From CAZSLI01 sp964607705 (GTDB taxonomy: Bacteria > Actinomycetota > Coriobacteriia > Anaerosomatales > PHET01): DNA of 64,000 bases. The number at the start of each line of letters is the position of its first letter. The first letter of the stretch is position 1. A program made the translations under genes and the position numbers. Location: positions 1-64,000 of the forward strand of contig CAZSLI010000008.1 of NCBI GenBank assembly GCA_964607705.1. Direction: 5' to 3'. The notes beneath the pieces are model-generated. The model did no database searches. It saw nothing but the letters and a program-made list of their open reading frames with translations, and was not told where the DNA came from. This document shows positions 1 through 9,345 of this stretch, one piece after another.

Positions 1-83
1 GACTCGTCCGAGGGGCAAACGGGCAGGTCAGCGGTTCTTTGACAGTTGTGATGGTACTCCACCACCGGAGGAGATGGGGAAGC

Positions 84-3000
84 ATGTGTAAGGCAAGTTG
101 GAGGACTCTGGTCCTTGTCGCAGCGCTTTTCGCGATGATATTCGCGTTCGCTGCGACCGCTTCGGCGAATCCGCAGCGGAATCCCGACTGTCTGGCGTGT
201 CACCAGTCGATGCAGAACTGGGACGTGCCGCCGGTCGACAGGGACACGGCGTGTAAGAAGTGCCATACGTCTGGCCTTCTTGGGACGCACCCGTACCACA
301 ACCCTGGCAACTGCAAGGTATGCCACGGCTCGTGGGGGGACTCCACCGACTTTGCGACCCCCACATGGTCGGGTACGGCCGGTTCCTTCGCGTCCTCCGC
401 GTCGAAGGACACCTCCGCAGCCATCCTCCACGTCATCCATGCGACCCCACGCTGGATGGCGAACGTGACGACCAACGTCAGCCAGTGCGCTTCCTGCCAT
501 CAGCCGGCCGCCTGTAATGCCTGCCACACCGGCGCGATCGGCGATAGTCACGCCCCGCACTCCTCCACCGGGAATGGGACCTACGTCAAGCAGGAGCCGT
601 GGGTCGGTACTATGGCCAACGGCGTCGTGGGCGAGGACCAGACGGTCCTCAATGTCACCACCGGCCCCAACCAGTGTGCGACAGCCGGCTGCCATAACAT
701 CGCCGGTTCGCAGGGACGCAATGCGACCTACAAGGAAACGCACGACCCGACCGTCGTCTACAACCCGCTTCTCTGGAAGAGCATCCCCGGTGGATCCTTC
801 ACCGGCAGAGTGATCCTGCAGAGCAACACGACGACTGCTTCAGTTACCGCTACCTTCTCCGGCGAGGCCGTCGAGATCGTGGCGGACCGCGATCCCTATC
901 GCGGTCAGTTCAGCATCTGGATCGACGGCCAGTTCAAGGGCGACGTCGACTGCTACTCGACCGTCACCGGTTACCAGCAGATCGTCTATCGGAGCCAGGC
1001 CATGGCGCCGGGCGTTCACACCGTCGTGATGCGCGTGAAGGGTGCCAAGCAGGCCGCTTCCCGCGGCACGTGGGTGCGCCTGGACGCGCTGCGCGTCTAC
1101 TCGAGCGTCCCCGACAAGATCGCGCCGCTCTGCACGAACTGCCATGCCGACAAGGTGAACCCGCACGGCACCTCGTACAACCACGAGGCGTGGGGTCAGT
1201 CCGGCACGGAATCCGGCTACGCATGTACCTCTTGCCACCAGCTCACGATGATCGCCGAGCACGACAGAGCCAGCTCTGTCAGCTCCGAGAGCGACTCGGT
1301 GTGCCAGGAGTGCCATGAGACCTACGCGCCGTACAGCCTCACCACGCCAGTAGCGTTCAACAACACCTGCAGCTGGAATCCTGGCGGTGGCTACCTTGGC
1401 TGCCACCAGGCCGCCAACAACCAGCTGCCTCACACGCAGATGGCCGTCTCGCACGTGGCCACTGATTCCGCAAGCGCCGACTGCCGCACCTCCGGTTGCC
1501 ACGGCAGCGACCTCGTGGCCGTACACAGCGAGTCGGTTCCCGGCAACGGCTACGTCACAAACTGCATGACGTGCCACGGTACGGACAAGTTCCCCGCGAG
1601 CTCCAGCTGCGTGAACGCCTCATGCCACGTCGGCACGGGCGTGGTCAGCATGGACACACACCCCTCGCCTGCTCACCTGGCCAATCCGGGTGCTGCTGAG
1701 GCCGACCTTACGGGCGGCAAGGCCTGCTCGGTGTGTCACGCGCTCGACCTGACGGTCGTCCACTTCAAATCGGCGGCGGTCAAGTCGCCGTCCGGCTCGG
1801 ATATCAACTGTAGTGACTGCCATGGAGCCGCCTACTTCCCGGTTGGCTGGCTCACTGCACCGAACAACAAGTGCGTGGCGTGCCATCCGGCTGACAATTC
1901 GAAGGCCGGAGCGCCCCACGAGGCGGCCGACTACAACGTCAAGCACAACCTGACCGCGGTCGGCGACAACGCGAATTCGTGCGGCACCGGCGGGCTTAAC
2001 CAGGCCTGGTGCCACGACGTCGCGAAGGCCGACTGGGTTCACGACGCGACCAACCCGCGCCATACGGCCGCCGGTGATTGCACGTCGTGTCACACCGCTG
2101 CTGTCGCCGCCGGCGACGCTGGCGTCCCGTCGATCGTCGGCTGCAAGACCACCGGCTGCCACACGGCCACGCCGCACAACATGAACGTTCACGTGCCATC
2201 GTCCTCGGCGACCTGCTTCAAGTGCCACGAGCGCGCGAATGGCACCGCGACCAACAACGTCGCCGACGTCCATCCGTCGTGCGACACCTGCCACGCTAAC
2301 CCCAAGTACCCTGGCATCACCTACGGCCTGGGTAACACCGAATGCGCCACCTGCCACAAGGCCGGCGGCGTGGGTAACCACCCGTACGTCCCGACCGACC
2401 CGAACCACTACACCGGCAGCGAGAGCACTCACACGGCTTCCGCTCAGACGGGGACGCAGTCCGGGTTCACATGCGATCAGTGCCACCGCATGGAGATGCG
2501 ACCCGAGCACATCGCGAAGACGTCCACCAACTTCACGGGCGTTCCGACCGTCTACGCCGACAAGTGCATCGCCTGCCACGAGCAGCGCGTGGACAACTTG
2601 ACCGGCGGTTGGAACAAGACCTGCGATGCATGCCACGCGACCAAGCACACGGCCATGACGACGCAGCACAACGGCACGAGCCAGTCGCTCTCGGGAGTGC
2701 TGACCTCGGTCACGGTCTTTAGCGACGGCTTCGAGTGGGCGTCGTGGGGCTCGACGTGGACCGCGTCCGGCGACACGGCCTACCTGCGTACGACGACCAC
2801 GAGCAGCTCGGCGGGCAGCCGCTCGGCGGAGATCTGGGACGACTTTGCGACTCGCCGCACCGTCTCGTTCACGCGCGTCTTCGATCTGTCGACCTACACG
2901 AGCCCCACGATCGAGTTCGACTATCAGACGGTCAACATCGAGGGACCTGACGACTTCGCCAAGGCTGAGTACACCAACAACGGCGGCGCGACCTGGAACC

Positions 3001-6000
3001 CTGTGCTCAACACGTCGACTTCCACCGGGACCTGGGCACAACGCGGACCGGCTTCACTGCCGGCGAGCAGCTCCGTCATCGTGCGCTTCACCGGCTCGGT
3101 GAACGCGGCGGACGAGCTCGTCCGGTTCGACGCCATCAAGGTGCTGGGCGCGGTACGGGGCTCGAGCCCGGGTACTGTGGGCACCAACTGCGGCGGCGCG
3201 GATTGCCACAACACCGCAGACGTCTCGGCGATCCACAGCAACTCGATCGTCGGCAACACGATGAACCCGAACTGCCTGTCCTGCCACAACACCAACGGCG
3301 TACCGGCGTCCAAGGACTGCAACCAGAGTGGCTGCCACAACGGTGGGCACGACGCGGGCGCACATACGGCGAACGCGAGCCAGGACTGCGTCGACTGCCA
3401 CGAGTCCAATAACGTGCAGACGGTGCACGCGAACTGCGATGTCTGCCACAATAATCCGAAGTACCCGAACCTCGTGGCCGGCAAGAACGGCGAGTGCGTC
3501 ACCTGCCACAACGGGACCATCGTCTTCACCAAGACGTACTTCCCGGTCGACCCCGATCACTATGCGGGCCTGACTCCCACGCACACCGCACAGGAGACCG
3601 CGCTCGTTCAGGGCTACTCGTGCAACTGGTGCCACTACTTGGAGATCAAACCTGAGCACCAGAAGGCGACCGTCACCATGCCCGGCGCGACGACGCCCAC
3701 CGGCAAGTGCGTGGCGTGCCACGAGATCAAGGTCGACAACTTCTCGACCCCGTGGAACAAGCGCTGCGCCACTTGCCACGGAACCTCGCACAGCCAGCGC
3801 GACCAGAAGCACAACGCGGGCGTCCTCGTACCGGCCACCGCGGCGTGCGGCGGAACCAACTGCCACAACGTCAGCGACGTCTCGGTCATCCACAACAACT
3901 CGATCAAGACGAACGCAGCGACCAACGGCGACAACAGTTGCGCCACGGCCAACTGCCACGCCGACGCGAGTAACCTAGCCCGTCCCGAGTCGATCCCGAC
4001 CACGGTTGACTGCGGCTCGGTAGGCTGCCACGCGGGCATGACCCACAGCCACTCGATGAACCGTACGGGCTCCAACTACAACGGAGCCACCAATAGCGGC
4101 TGTACGAACTCCGGATCCGGCTGCCACGGAGTGGACACCGACGCATCTCCCGACTACGCGCACTACCACACCAAGTCGGGACCGAGTGGCGGATGCCAGA
4201 CCGGTCCCTGCCACAACAGCAACAGCACGCAGGCTGACGACGCCTTCAACAACCCGCAGACCTGCCAGAACTGCCACGGCGGTCGGACCGTCGCGCCGCT
4301 GATGTTCGATAAGGCGCCCGACGTTGTGTCGCTCATCGCCACAACGCCCGCGGGCCACTACAACGAGACCACCCACACGGCCATGGACGTCAACCTCCGT
4401 AAGACCGCCAAGTCGCGGCCGAACGGGCTGACAACTGCTGAGTGCACCGGCTGTCACCTCAACATCGATCCCGCAGGTGGACCGGGTGGCCTGTGGTATC
4501 AGCACCAGGTGCTCCAGGGTCTCGGCAACACGAACTGCGTCGACTGCCACTCGAACCCCGCCTACCCCGGCGTCACGCTGGAGATCACGGGCAACTGGAC
4601 GCTCGACAAGTGCTCCGACTGCCACAACCCGATCGACATGCCGGCCTACTCGATGCATGCCACGGACACCGCTCCGGTCGTCGTGGGCGTCGAGGCCGAC
4701 GGTGCAGGCACTTGCCAGAGCGGCAGCTGCCACGCATCGCTCGACCTTCACGAGCTGCACAAGGGCAACGGTCCCTCGGCGCTTGGTCGCCCCGACCCGG
4801 CGTGCGAGACGTGTCACGACCGCGACCTTCAGGCGTGGAAGCCGACCGAGAAGTCGTGCGGTACCACCGGCCAGTGCCACAAGACCAACCCGCACGCCGC
4901 CATCGGCCCGGCGCACTCCGTAACGGCTTTCAGCCAGGAGTGCATCTACTGCCACGAGACCACCGACCTGCGCACGAACCACGGCTACTCGACCACGTGC
5001 GGCGAGGTCAACAACGTCTGCCACAACAACCCGAAGTACCCGGGCCTCGTGCTTGACGGCAAGAAGGAGTGCGTGAGCTGCCACAACGGCGTGGACGTGG
5101 GCACGCACATCTACCGTCCGCACAAGTACGAGCACTACAAGGGCTCCGAGGCTACGCACACGGCGTACAACCAGACCGGCGGCTACGGCTCGATCACCTC
5201 AGTCGTCGCGACCGAGGGCTTCAACGCCGCGACGCTGCCCGGCTCATGGACGATCAGCAACGCTGCGAGCGTGAAGGCGACGTCGACGGCGCCCTACGAA
5301 GGCACGTACTCGGCGAGCATCGTCGGGACGGGCGCCGTACAGGTGACCAACTGGCTGCAGAGGACCTTCAACACCGCGATGGTCGCGAGTCCGACGGTCA
5401 GCTTCCAGTTCAAGGCGCCCGCGATCGCGTCGCCGGACCAGGTCGGACTGTCGTACTCGACCAATGGCGGAAGCTCCTTCACGTCACTGATGACCACCGC
5501 CACCCCGCGCTCGGCATGGACGACCGTCGGCCCGATCGATATACCGCGCAACGGATCGCTGATCCTGCGCTTGACCGGCACCACCAATAGCACCGCCGAC
5601 AAGATCTACTTCGATGCCGTCACGGTGAAGCCGGGCGACGCGAAGCCGATCGCGTGCAATTGGTGCCATGACATGGAGATCAGCCCCGAGCACGTGGACA
5701 AGCCGAGTTCCGAGGCTACGCGCGTTCCGTCGATCTACTTCGACAAGTGTGTCGACTGCCACGAGAACCGTGTCGACAACTTCTCGGTGGGCTGGGATCA
5801 CAAGTGCGGCTCTTGCCATGAAGCGAGCCTGACTCACAACATGCAGACGCCCAAGCATGACGCCTCTGCGGTCGCCGGCGACTGCGGTGGCAGTGGATGC
5901 CACTTCATCCAGGACGTCTCGGTCATCCACAACAACTCGGCCGTGAACAATGGCATGTCGACCGACTGCAAGGTCTGCCACACCAACGACACCGACGTGC

Positions 6001-9000
6001 CCTCCAAGCTCGCCTGTGGCGAGGTTGGCTGCCACGCCGGCGTCCAGCCGCACACGCACGAGCTCGACACCATCCAGTCCGAGTACAACAACGTGACCGT
6101 CACGGGCTGCGTCAACTCGGGCGATGGTTGCCATGGGTTCAGCAGCTCGACCGACTACGTCTCGTACCACCCGAACAGCGGTTGTACCGAGGGCAAGTGC
6201 CACGCTGCGTCGAACCACAACCTGTCCGCGTTCGATAACCCGAATGCCTGCCAGGACTGCCACGGCGGCCAGGTGCTCTACCAGGGGGCACCCGACACGA
6301 TCGAGCTCACCGAGCCGTATCCGATCGGCCACTACAGTGAGACGACGCATACCGCAGGCGCCCCGAGCCGCACGGCGAGCATGACTGCCGGCGGTGTGGC
6401 CTCCGCTCGCTGCGAGCAGTGCCACAGCGGTATCAACGCCACCGGCATCGACGGCCTGTACAACCAGCACCAGAACCTGTCGGGCGGCCTTGCCGACACC
6501 GGCTGCTGGGAATGTCACTCGAACCCGGCGTACCCGTCCATCACTCCGGTCATCAAGACCACGAAGTGGGCCTCGCGCAACTGCGTCGAGTGCCACACCG
6601 TGGGCAAGATGGCGATGTACAGCCAGCATGCGACCGGCACCGCTCCTGTCGTGACCGCGACCGAGGCCGACGGCGCCGCGTCGTGCGCCAAGGCCGGCTG
6701 CCACGCGACGCTCGACCTGCACCAGCTGCACAAGCTGGACAGCAGTTCACCTGCGGCCCGTCAGACAGCGGGTTGTGCACTCACCGGGTGCCACGACTAT
6801 GCCAAGCAGGCCGCAAAGCCGACGGGCAAGTCGTGCGGCGCGGCAGGCGACTGCCACAAGGCCAATTGGCACGACATGACCAAGCACAACATCACAACCG
6901 ACACCGCTGCGTGCACCGGTTGCCACGAGGGCAAGACCGGTCCCGCGACAAGCCTGAACGACCTGTACTTCACGGCGGCTTACGGTTCCAACCGTCTGGC
7001 GCATACCGACTGCACCACGTGTCACAACGGCGCCAAGAACCTGGGTGGCGTGGCAGGGAACACCTCGGACTGCGTCACTTGCCACAACGGCACCGAGGCC
7101 GGCAGCCACGCATACTCGAACGACGCGAACAACCCGAAGTACGACCCCGATCACTACTACACCACGTCGCACGACGCATCCCTCACGGCTAGTGATGCCT
7201 GGGGATCGACCGAGATGTCGATCGTGGACTACCACGGCAACACAGTGACGTACGACATCGCCTGCACCGCTTGCCATAAGCAGCTGGCCGGCGGAACCGG
7301 TGCCGACCTGAAGGTCGAGCACAACAAGAACACCGTTGCGTTCAACCTCGGTACCGCGACCAACAAGTGCCTCGCATGTCACGAGGGCACCGGCGTCGAC
7401 CGCGGTGGCTCGCTCGGCGTGTTCACCGGCGTCGACGACTGGGGGACCCGCTGGACCGGTGGCTGCGCAGGTGCCGGAGGCGCGGCCGAGCCGTGTCATA
7501 CCACGTCGGCTCTCCATGGAGATGCGGCGACGAAGCACAATGCCTCGACCCAAGTGATGGCGGCGCCGGGTAACGCCTTCACCGGTGGCACCGGAACCAA
7601 CCTCCTCACCGAGGGCTTCGAGAGCAACAACTTCACCGCGAACAGTTGGACCGTCGGAGCGACGGCACCGCGCACGAACACGGCGGCGAAGTACAACGGC
7701 ACGTACGGCATGGAGCACTACTGCGCCACCAACGGTACGCGCCGCTCGGGCACTCTGCGCAAGACCTTCAACACCTCGAGCTACGCGGCGGCAAGCGTCA
7801 CGTTCTGGTACACGACCGTGGCCTTCGCGGGTGGTACGGACTACGCACGTGTGCAGGTGAGCACCAATGGCACGACATTCACCGACCTCATGCCTCAGGT
7901 CACCACGACCCAGGCGTGGACTCAGGCAACCTACAGCCTGCCGATCGGCGCCACGGTCACGCTGAGTTTCGACGGCTCGGTCAACGCCACCACTGAGTTC
8001 GCACGCTTCGATGACATCGTGGTCACCGGCACGAGTGCCGCGGGCCTGGGTGCGGCGCTGCCGGCGAACAGCACGGCCGCTGCGAGCTGTTCGAGCAACC
8101 CGAACGCAGCCCAGTGCCACGACGTCACGGACGTCTCGGACATCCACAGCAAGGTGGCCGGCGGCGGGTGCGCCATCTGCCACAGCAGCACCGACGCACA
8201 CCCGACCGTGCTCAACTGCCAGAACACCGGCTGCCACGTGGGCGTCAACGTCACGGAGCACACGGCGGCGGGAGGCGCCGGTGGTGAGCGCAACGGCCCT
8301 GACTACCACGAGTCGATCATCGCGACCAATGCTGCCGGCGGCGCATTCGCTGGTACCGGATTCACCGCGTCTTGGTGCACCGGCTGTCACGACGACAGCA
8401 TCGCGGACGAGCACTTCGAGCTCGGCACCTACAGCGCCACTCCGTGCTCGATGTGCCACAAGAAGAGTGTCAACTCTGGTGCACCGACGAGCGTGACAGC
8501 GACCGCCGTTGCGGCCGCCATCCACGGCGATACGACGGCCAACAACGAGTTGTGCACCGATTGCCATGCGACGGTCACTAAGGCGCGGCCGCACATCCAG
8601 CGCTCCGGCGCAACGAGCGGCACGGCCATCCTGCAGTTCGACAACTCCTGGTCCGGCCACAAGGTCTACGACACAATGTACGGATCACGCACCGGTGGCA
8701 CGGGCTCCCAGTTCAACGGGCAGTCCACGTCGATCTCGTGGACCTTGCCGACTCTGTCGACGTGGCTGAAGGCTGGATGGCAGAGTGGCACGATGGCTGT
8801 GCGTTGCTCTGACTGCCACGGCTCAATGACCGGTGTCTCCGGTCCGCACGGTGGTGCCATGCAGGTCAAGCTCGCCACGGGCTACGACAACAGCTACTCC
8901 GACGGCACGCTGTACCTCAACGGTACAAGCATGAGCAATACGACCAACCTCTGCGCGAAGTGCCACACTACGACCGGCTTGGGTTACAACGGTGCTCACA

Positions 9001-9233
9001 ACAGGAGCGATCACCAGGGCTCGAACGGCGACGGCGACTGCATCGGCTGTCACAACAAGACCCCGCACGCGTGGAAGCGTCCGCGGCTGATCGGCTACAC
9101 CGACGATCCGGCACCGTACGCCTCGACCAACCTCACCGGTATCACGGTCAACAGCCACACGGCCGGAAGCTGGAGTAAGGGCGACTGCTCGACCGCCTGT
9201 GGTGGACACAGCAGCATCACTCGCTGGCCGTAG
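84..9233 (+). CDS. Giant secreted multiheme c-type cytochrome (3049 aa, ~79 C-Xn-CH motifs)
   Basis: Likely an extracellular electron-transfer protein. The ATG at 84 has GGAGGAG at 67-73 and gives a clean Sec signal peptide of about 28 residues (cleavage after ATASA). By hand count the mature part holds 53 CXXCH, 17 CX4CH and 9 motifs with 5-10 residues between the cysteines. The mix of CX4CH and CX2CH resembles the GSu_C4xC__C2xCH family known from Geobacter. Four motif-free beta-sandwich-like inserts lie near residues 240-341, 873-1024, 1704-1852 and 2506-2651; the last three look like one MAM/jelly-roll-type family. The middle is a long-period repeat. There is no C-terminal membrane segment or LPXTG. 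The C-terminus has a PHAWKRPRL stretch and a DCSTACGGHSS motif shared with the protein at 18957. Heme attachment at the non-CXXCH sites is not proven. A terminator follows directly. Confidence 0.9.
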   Translation: MCKASWRTLVLVAALFAMIFAFAATASANPQRNPDCLACHQSMQNWDVPPVDRDTACKKCHTSGLLGTHPYHNPGNCKVCHGSWGDSTDFATPTWSGTAGSFASSASKDTSAAILHVIHATPRWMANVTTNVSQCASCHQPAACNACHTGAIGDSHAPHSSTGNGTYVKQEPWVGTMANGVVGEDQTVLNVTTGPNQCATAGCHNIAGSQGRNATYKETHDPTVVYNPLLWKSIPGGSFTGRVILQSNTTTASVTATFSGEAVEIVADRDPYRGQFSIWIDGQFKGDVDCYSTVTGYQQIVYRSQAMAPGVHTVVMRVKGAKQAASRGTWVRLDALRVYSSVPDKIAPLCTNCHADKVNPHGTSYNHEAWGQSGTESGYACTSCHQLTMIAEHDRASSVSSESDSVCQECHETYAPYSLTTPVAFNNTCSWNPGGGYLGCHQAANNQLPHTQMAVSHVATDSASADCRTSGCHGSDLVAVHSESVPGNGYVTNCMTCHGTDKFPASSSCVNASCHVGTGVVSMDTHPSPAHLANPGAAEADLTGGKACSVCHALDLTVVHFKSAAVKSPSGSDINCSDCHGAAYFPVGWLTAPNNKCVACHPADNSKAGAPHEAADYNVKHNLTAVGDNANSCGTGGLNQAWCHDVAKADWVHDATNPRHTAAGDCTSCHTAAVAAGDAGVPSIVGCKTTGCHTATPHNMNVHVPSSSATCFKCHERANGTATNNVADVHPSCDTCHANPKYPGITYGLGNTECATCHKAGGVGNHPYVPTDPNHYTGSESTHTASAQTGTQSGFTCDQCHRMEMRPEHIAKTSTNFTGVPTVYADKCIACHEQRVDNLTGGWNKTCDACHATKHTAMTTQHNGTSQSLSGVLTSVTVFSDGFEWASWGSTWTASGDTAYLRTTTTSSSAGSRSAEIWDDFATRRTVSFTRVFDLSTYTSPTIEFDYQTVNIEGPDDFAKAEYTNNGGATWNPVLNTSTSTGTWAQRGPASLPASSSVIVRFTGSVNAADELVRFDAIKVLGAVRGSSPGTVGTNCGGADCHNTADVSAIHSNSIVGNTMNPNCLSCHNTNGVPASKDCNQSGCHNGGHDAGAHTANASQDCVDCHESNNVQTVHANCDVCHNNPKYPNLVAGKNGECVTCHNGTIVFTKTYFPVDPDHYAGLTPTHTAQETALVQGYSCNWCHYLEIKPEHQKATVTMPGATTPTGKCVACHEIKVDNFSTPWNKRCATCHGTSHSQRDQKHNAGVLVPATAACGGTNCHNVSDVSVIHNNSIKTNAATNGDNSCATANCHADASNLARPESIPTTVDCGSVGCHAGMTHSHSMNRTGSNYNGATNSGCTNSGSGCHGVDTDASPDYAHYHTKSGPSGGCQTGPCHNSNSTQADDAFNNPQTCQNCHGGRTVAPLMFDKAPDVVSLIATTPAGHYNETTHTAMDVNLRKTAKSRPNGLTTAECTGCHLNIDPAGGPGGLWYQHQVLQGLGNTNCVDCHSNPAYPGVTLEITGNWTLDKCSDCHNPIDMPAYSMHATDTAPVVVGVEADGAGTCQSGSCHASLDLHELHKGNGPSALGRPDPACETCHDRDLQAWKPTEKSCGTTGQCHKTNPHAAIGPAHSVTAFSQECIYCHETTDLRTNHGYSTTCGEVNNVCHNNPKYPGLVLDGKKECVSCHNGVDVGTHIYRPHKYEHYKGSEATHTAYNQTGGYGSITSVVATEGFNAATLPGSWTISNAASVKATSTAPYEGTYSASIVGTGAVQVTNWLQRTFNTAMVASPTVSFQFKAPAIASPDQVGLSYSTNGGSSFTSLMTTATPRSAWTTVGPIDIPRNGSLILRLTGTTNSTADKIYFDAVTVKPGDAKPIACNWCHDMEISPEHVDKPSSEATRVPSIYFDKCVDCHENRVDNFSVGWDHKCGSCHEASLTHNMQTPKHDASAVAGDCGGSGCHFIQDVSVIHNNSAVNNGMSTDCKVCHTNDTDVPSKLACGEVGCHAGVQPHTHELDTIQSEYNNVTVTGCVNSGDGCHGFSSSTDYVSYHPNSGCTEGKCHAASNHNLSAFDNPNACQDCHGGQVLYQGAPDTIELTEPYPIGHYSETTHTAGAPSRTASMTAGGVASARCEQCHSGINATGIDGLYNQHQNLSGGLADTGCWECHSNPAYPSITPVIKTTKWASRNCVECHTVGKMAMYSQHATGTAPVVTATEADGAASCAKAGCHATLDLHQLHKLDSSSPAARQTAGCALTGCHDYAKQAAKPTGKSCGAAGDCHKANWHDMTKHNITTDTAACTGCHEGKTGPATSLNDLYFTAAYGSNRLAHTDCTTCHNGAKNLGGVAGNTSDCVTCHNGTEAGSHAYSNDANNPKYDPDHYYTTSHDASLTASDAWGSTEMSIVDYHGNTVTYDIACTACHKQLAGGTGADLKVEHNKNTVAFNLGTATNKCLACHEGTGVDRGGSLGVFTGVDDWGTRWTGGCAGAGGAAEPCHTTSALHGDAATKHNASTQVMAAPGNAFTGGTGTNLLTEGFESNNFTANSWTVGATAPRTNTAAKYNGTYGMEHYCATNGTRRSGTLRKTFNTSSYAAASVTFWYTTVAFAGGTDYARVQVSTNGTTFTDLMPQVTTTQAWTQATYSLPIGATVTLSFDGSVNATTEFARFDDIVVTGTSAAGLGAALPANSTAAASCSSNPNAAQCHDVTDVSDIHSKVAGGGCAICHSSTDAHPTVLNCQNTGCHVGVNVTEHTAAGGAGGERNGPDYHESIIATNAAGGAFAGTGFTASWCTGCHDDSIADEHFELGTYSATPCSMCHKKSVNSGAPTSVTATAVAAAIHGDTTANNELCTDCHATVTKARPHIQRSGATSGTAILQFDNSWSGHKVYDTMYGSRTGGTGSQFNGQSTSISWTLPTLSTWLKAGWQSGTMAVRCSDCHGSMTGVSGPHGGAMQVKLATGYDNSYSDGTLYLNGTSMSNTTNLCAKCHTTTGLGYNGAHNRSDHQGSNGDGDCIGCHNKTPHAWKRPRLIGYTDDPAPYASTNLTGITVNSHTAGSWSKGDCSTACGGHSSITRWP
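3438..6890 (+). repeat. Long-period internal repeat within the giant cytochrome gene
   Basis: The coding sequence repeats a module at about 2.0 kb spacing. Landmarks in unit 1 and unit 2 are: CNWCH near 3630 and 5657; CGxVGCHAG near 4012 and 6013; CxDCHGG near 4270 and 6255; SNPAYP near 4552 and 6525; ATLDLH/ASLDLH near 4737 and 6709; and the CHK before NPH/NWH near 4876 and 6856. A more diverged earlier unit starts at the NPKYP motif near 2300. Unit 2 has gained a beta-sandwich insert (about 5195-5640) that unit 1 lacks at that place. The copies are clearly diverged, so this is an old duplication rather than an exact DNA repeat. Confidence 0.75.
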
Positions 9234-9258
9234 GCGTAGAGGCAATCTCGTGATCGCT

Positions 9259-9292
9259 GCGGGCCCGGGGCGACCCGGGCCCGCATGTTTTT
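9259..9292 (+). terminator. Rho-independent terminator after the giant cytochrome
   Basis: A perfect 11-bp stem (GCGGGCCCGGG paired with CCCGGGCCCGC) with a GCGA loop is followed by ATGTTTTT. It is the best-formed terminator in the window and separates the first cytochrome transcript from the NHL gene. Confidence 0.9.
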
Positions 9293-9345
9293 GGCGGTAC
9301 CGCAAGGAGGCATGCGCCTTGCATGGGCTCACCTCGGAGGGCTGA

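Noticed and set aside
15..28. GCAAACGG-x-C-x-GGT before the first giant cytochrome, with a 12/14 match at 17529-17542 before the 7-heme gene; considered as part of a GEMM (cyclic dinucleotide) riboswitch
   Set aside because: The remaining conserved riboswitch halves are missing at both sites, so the match is probably chance.
1620..3041. Long antisense open frame opposite the giant cytochrome (473 residues), and similar ones at 3975-5159 and 6747-8660
   Set aside because: Arg/Val/Ala-rich shadow translations caused by high GC in the third codon position; no ribosome-binding site, and the + strand frame has clear heme motifs.
3438..6890. Repeated cytochrome region as a mobile element or CRISPR-like array
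   Set aside because: The repeats are in-frame, diverged at the DNA level, and encode heme motifs; no spacers, transposase or terminal repeats.
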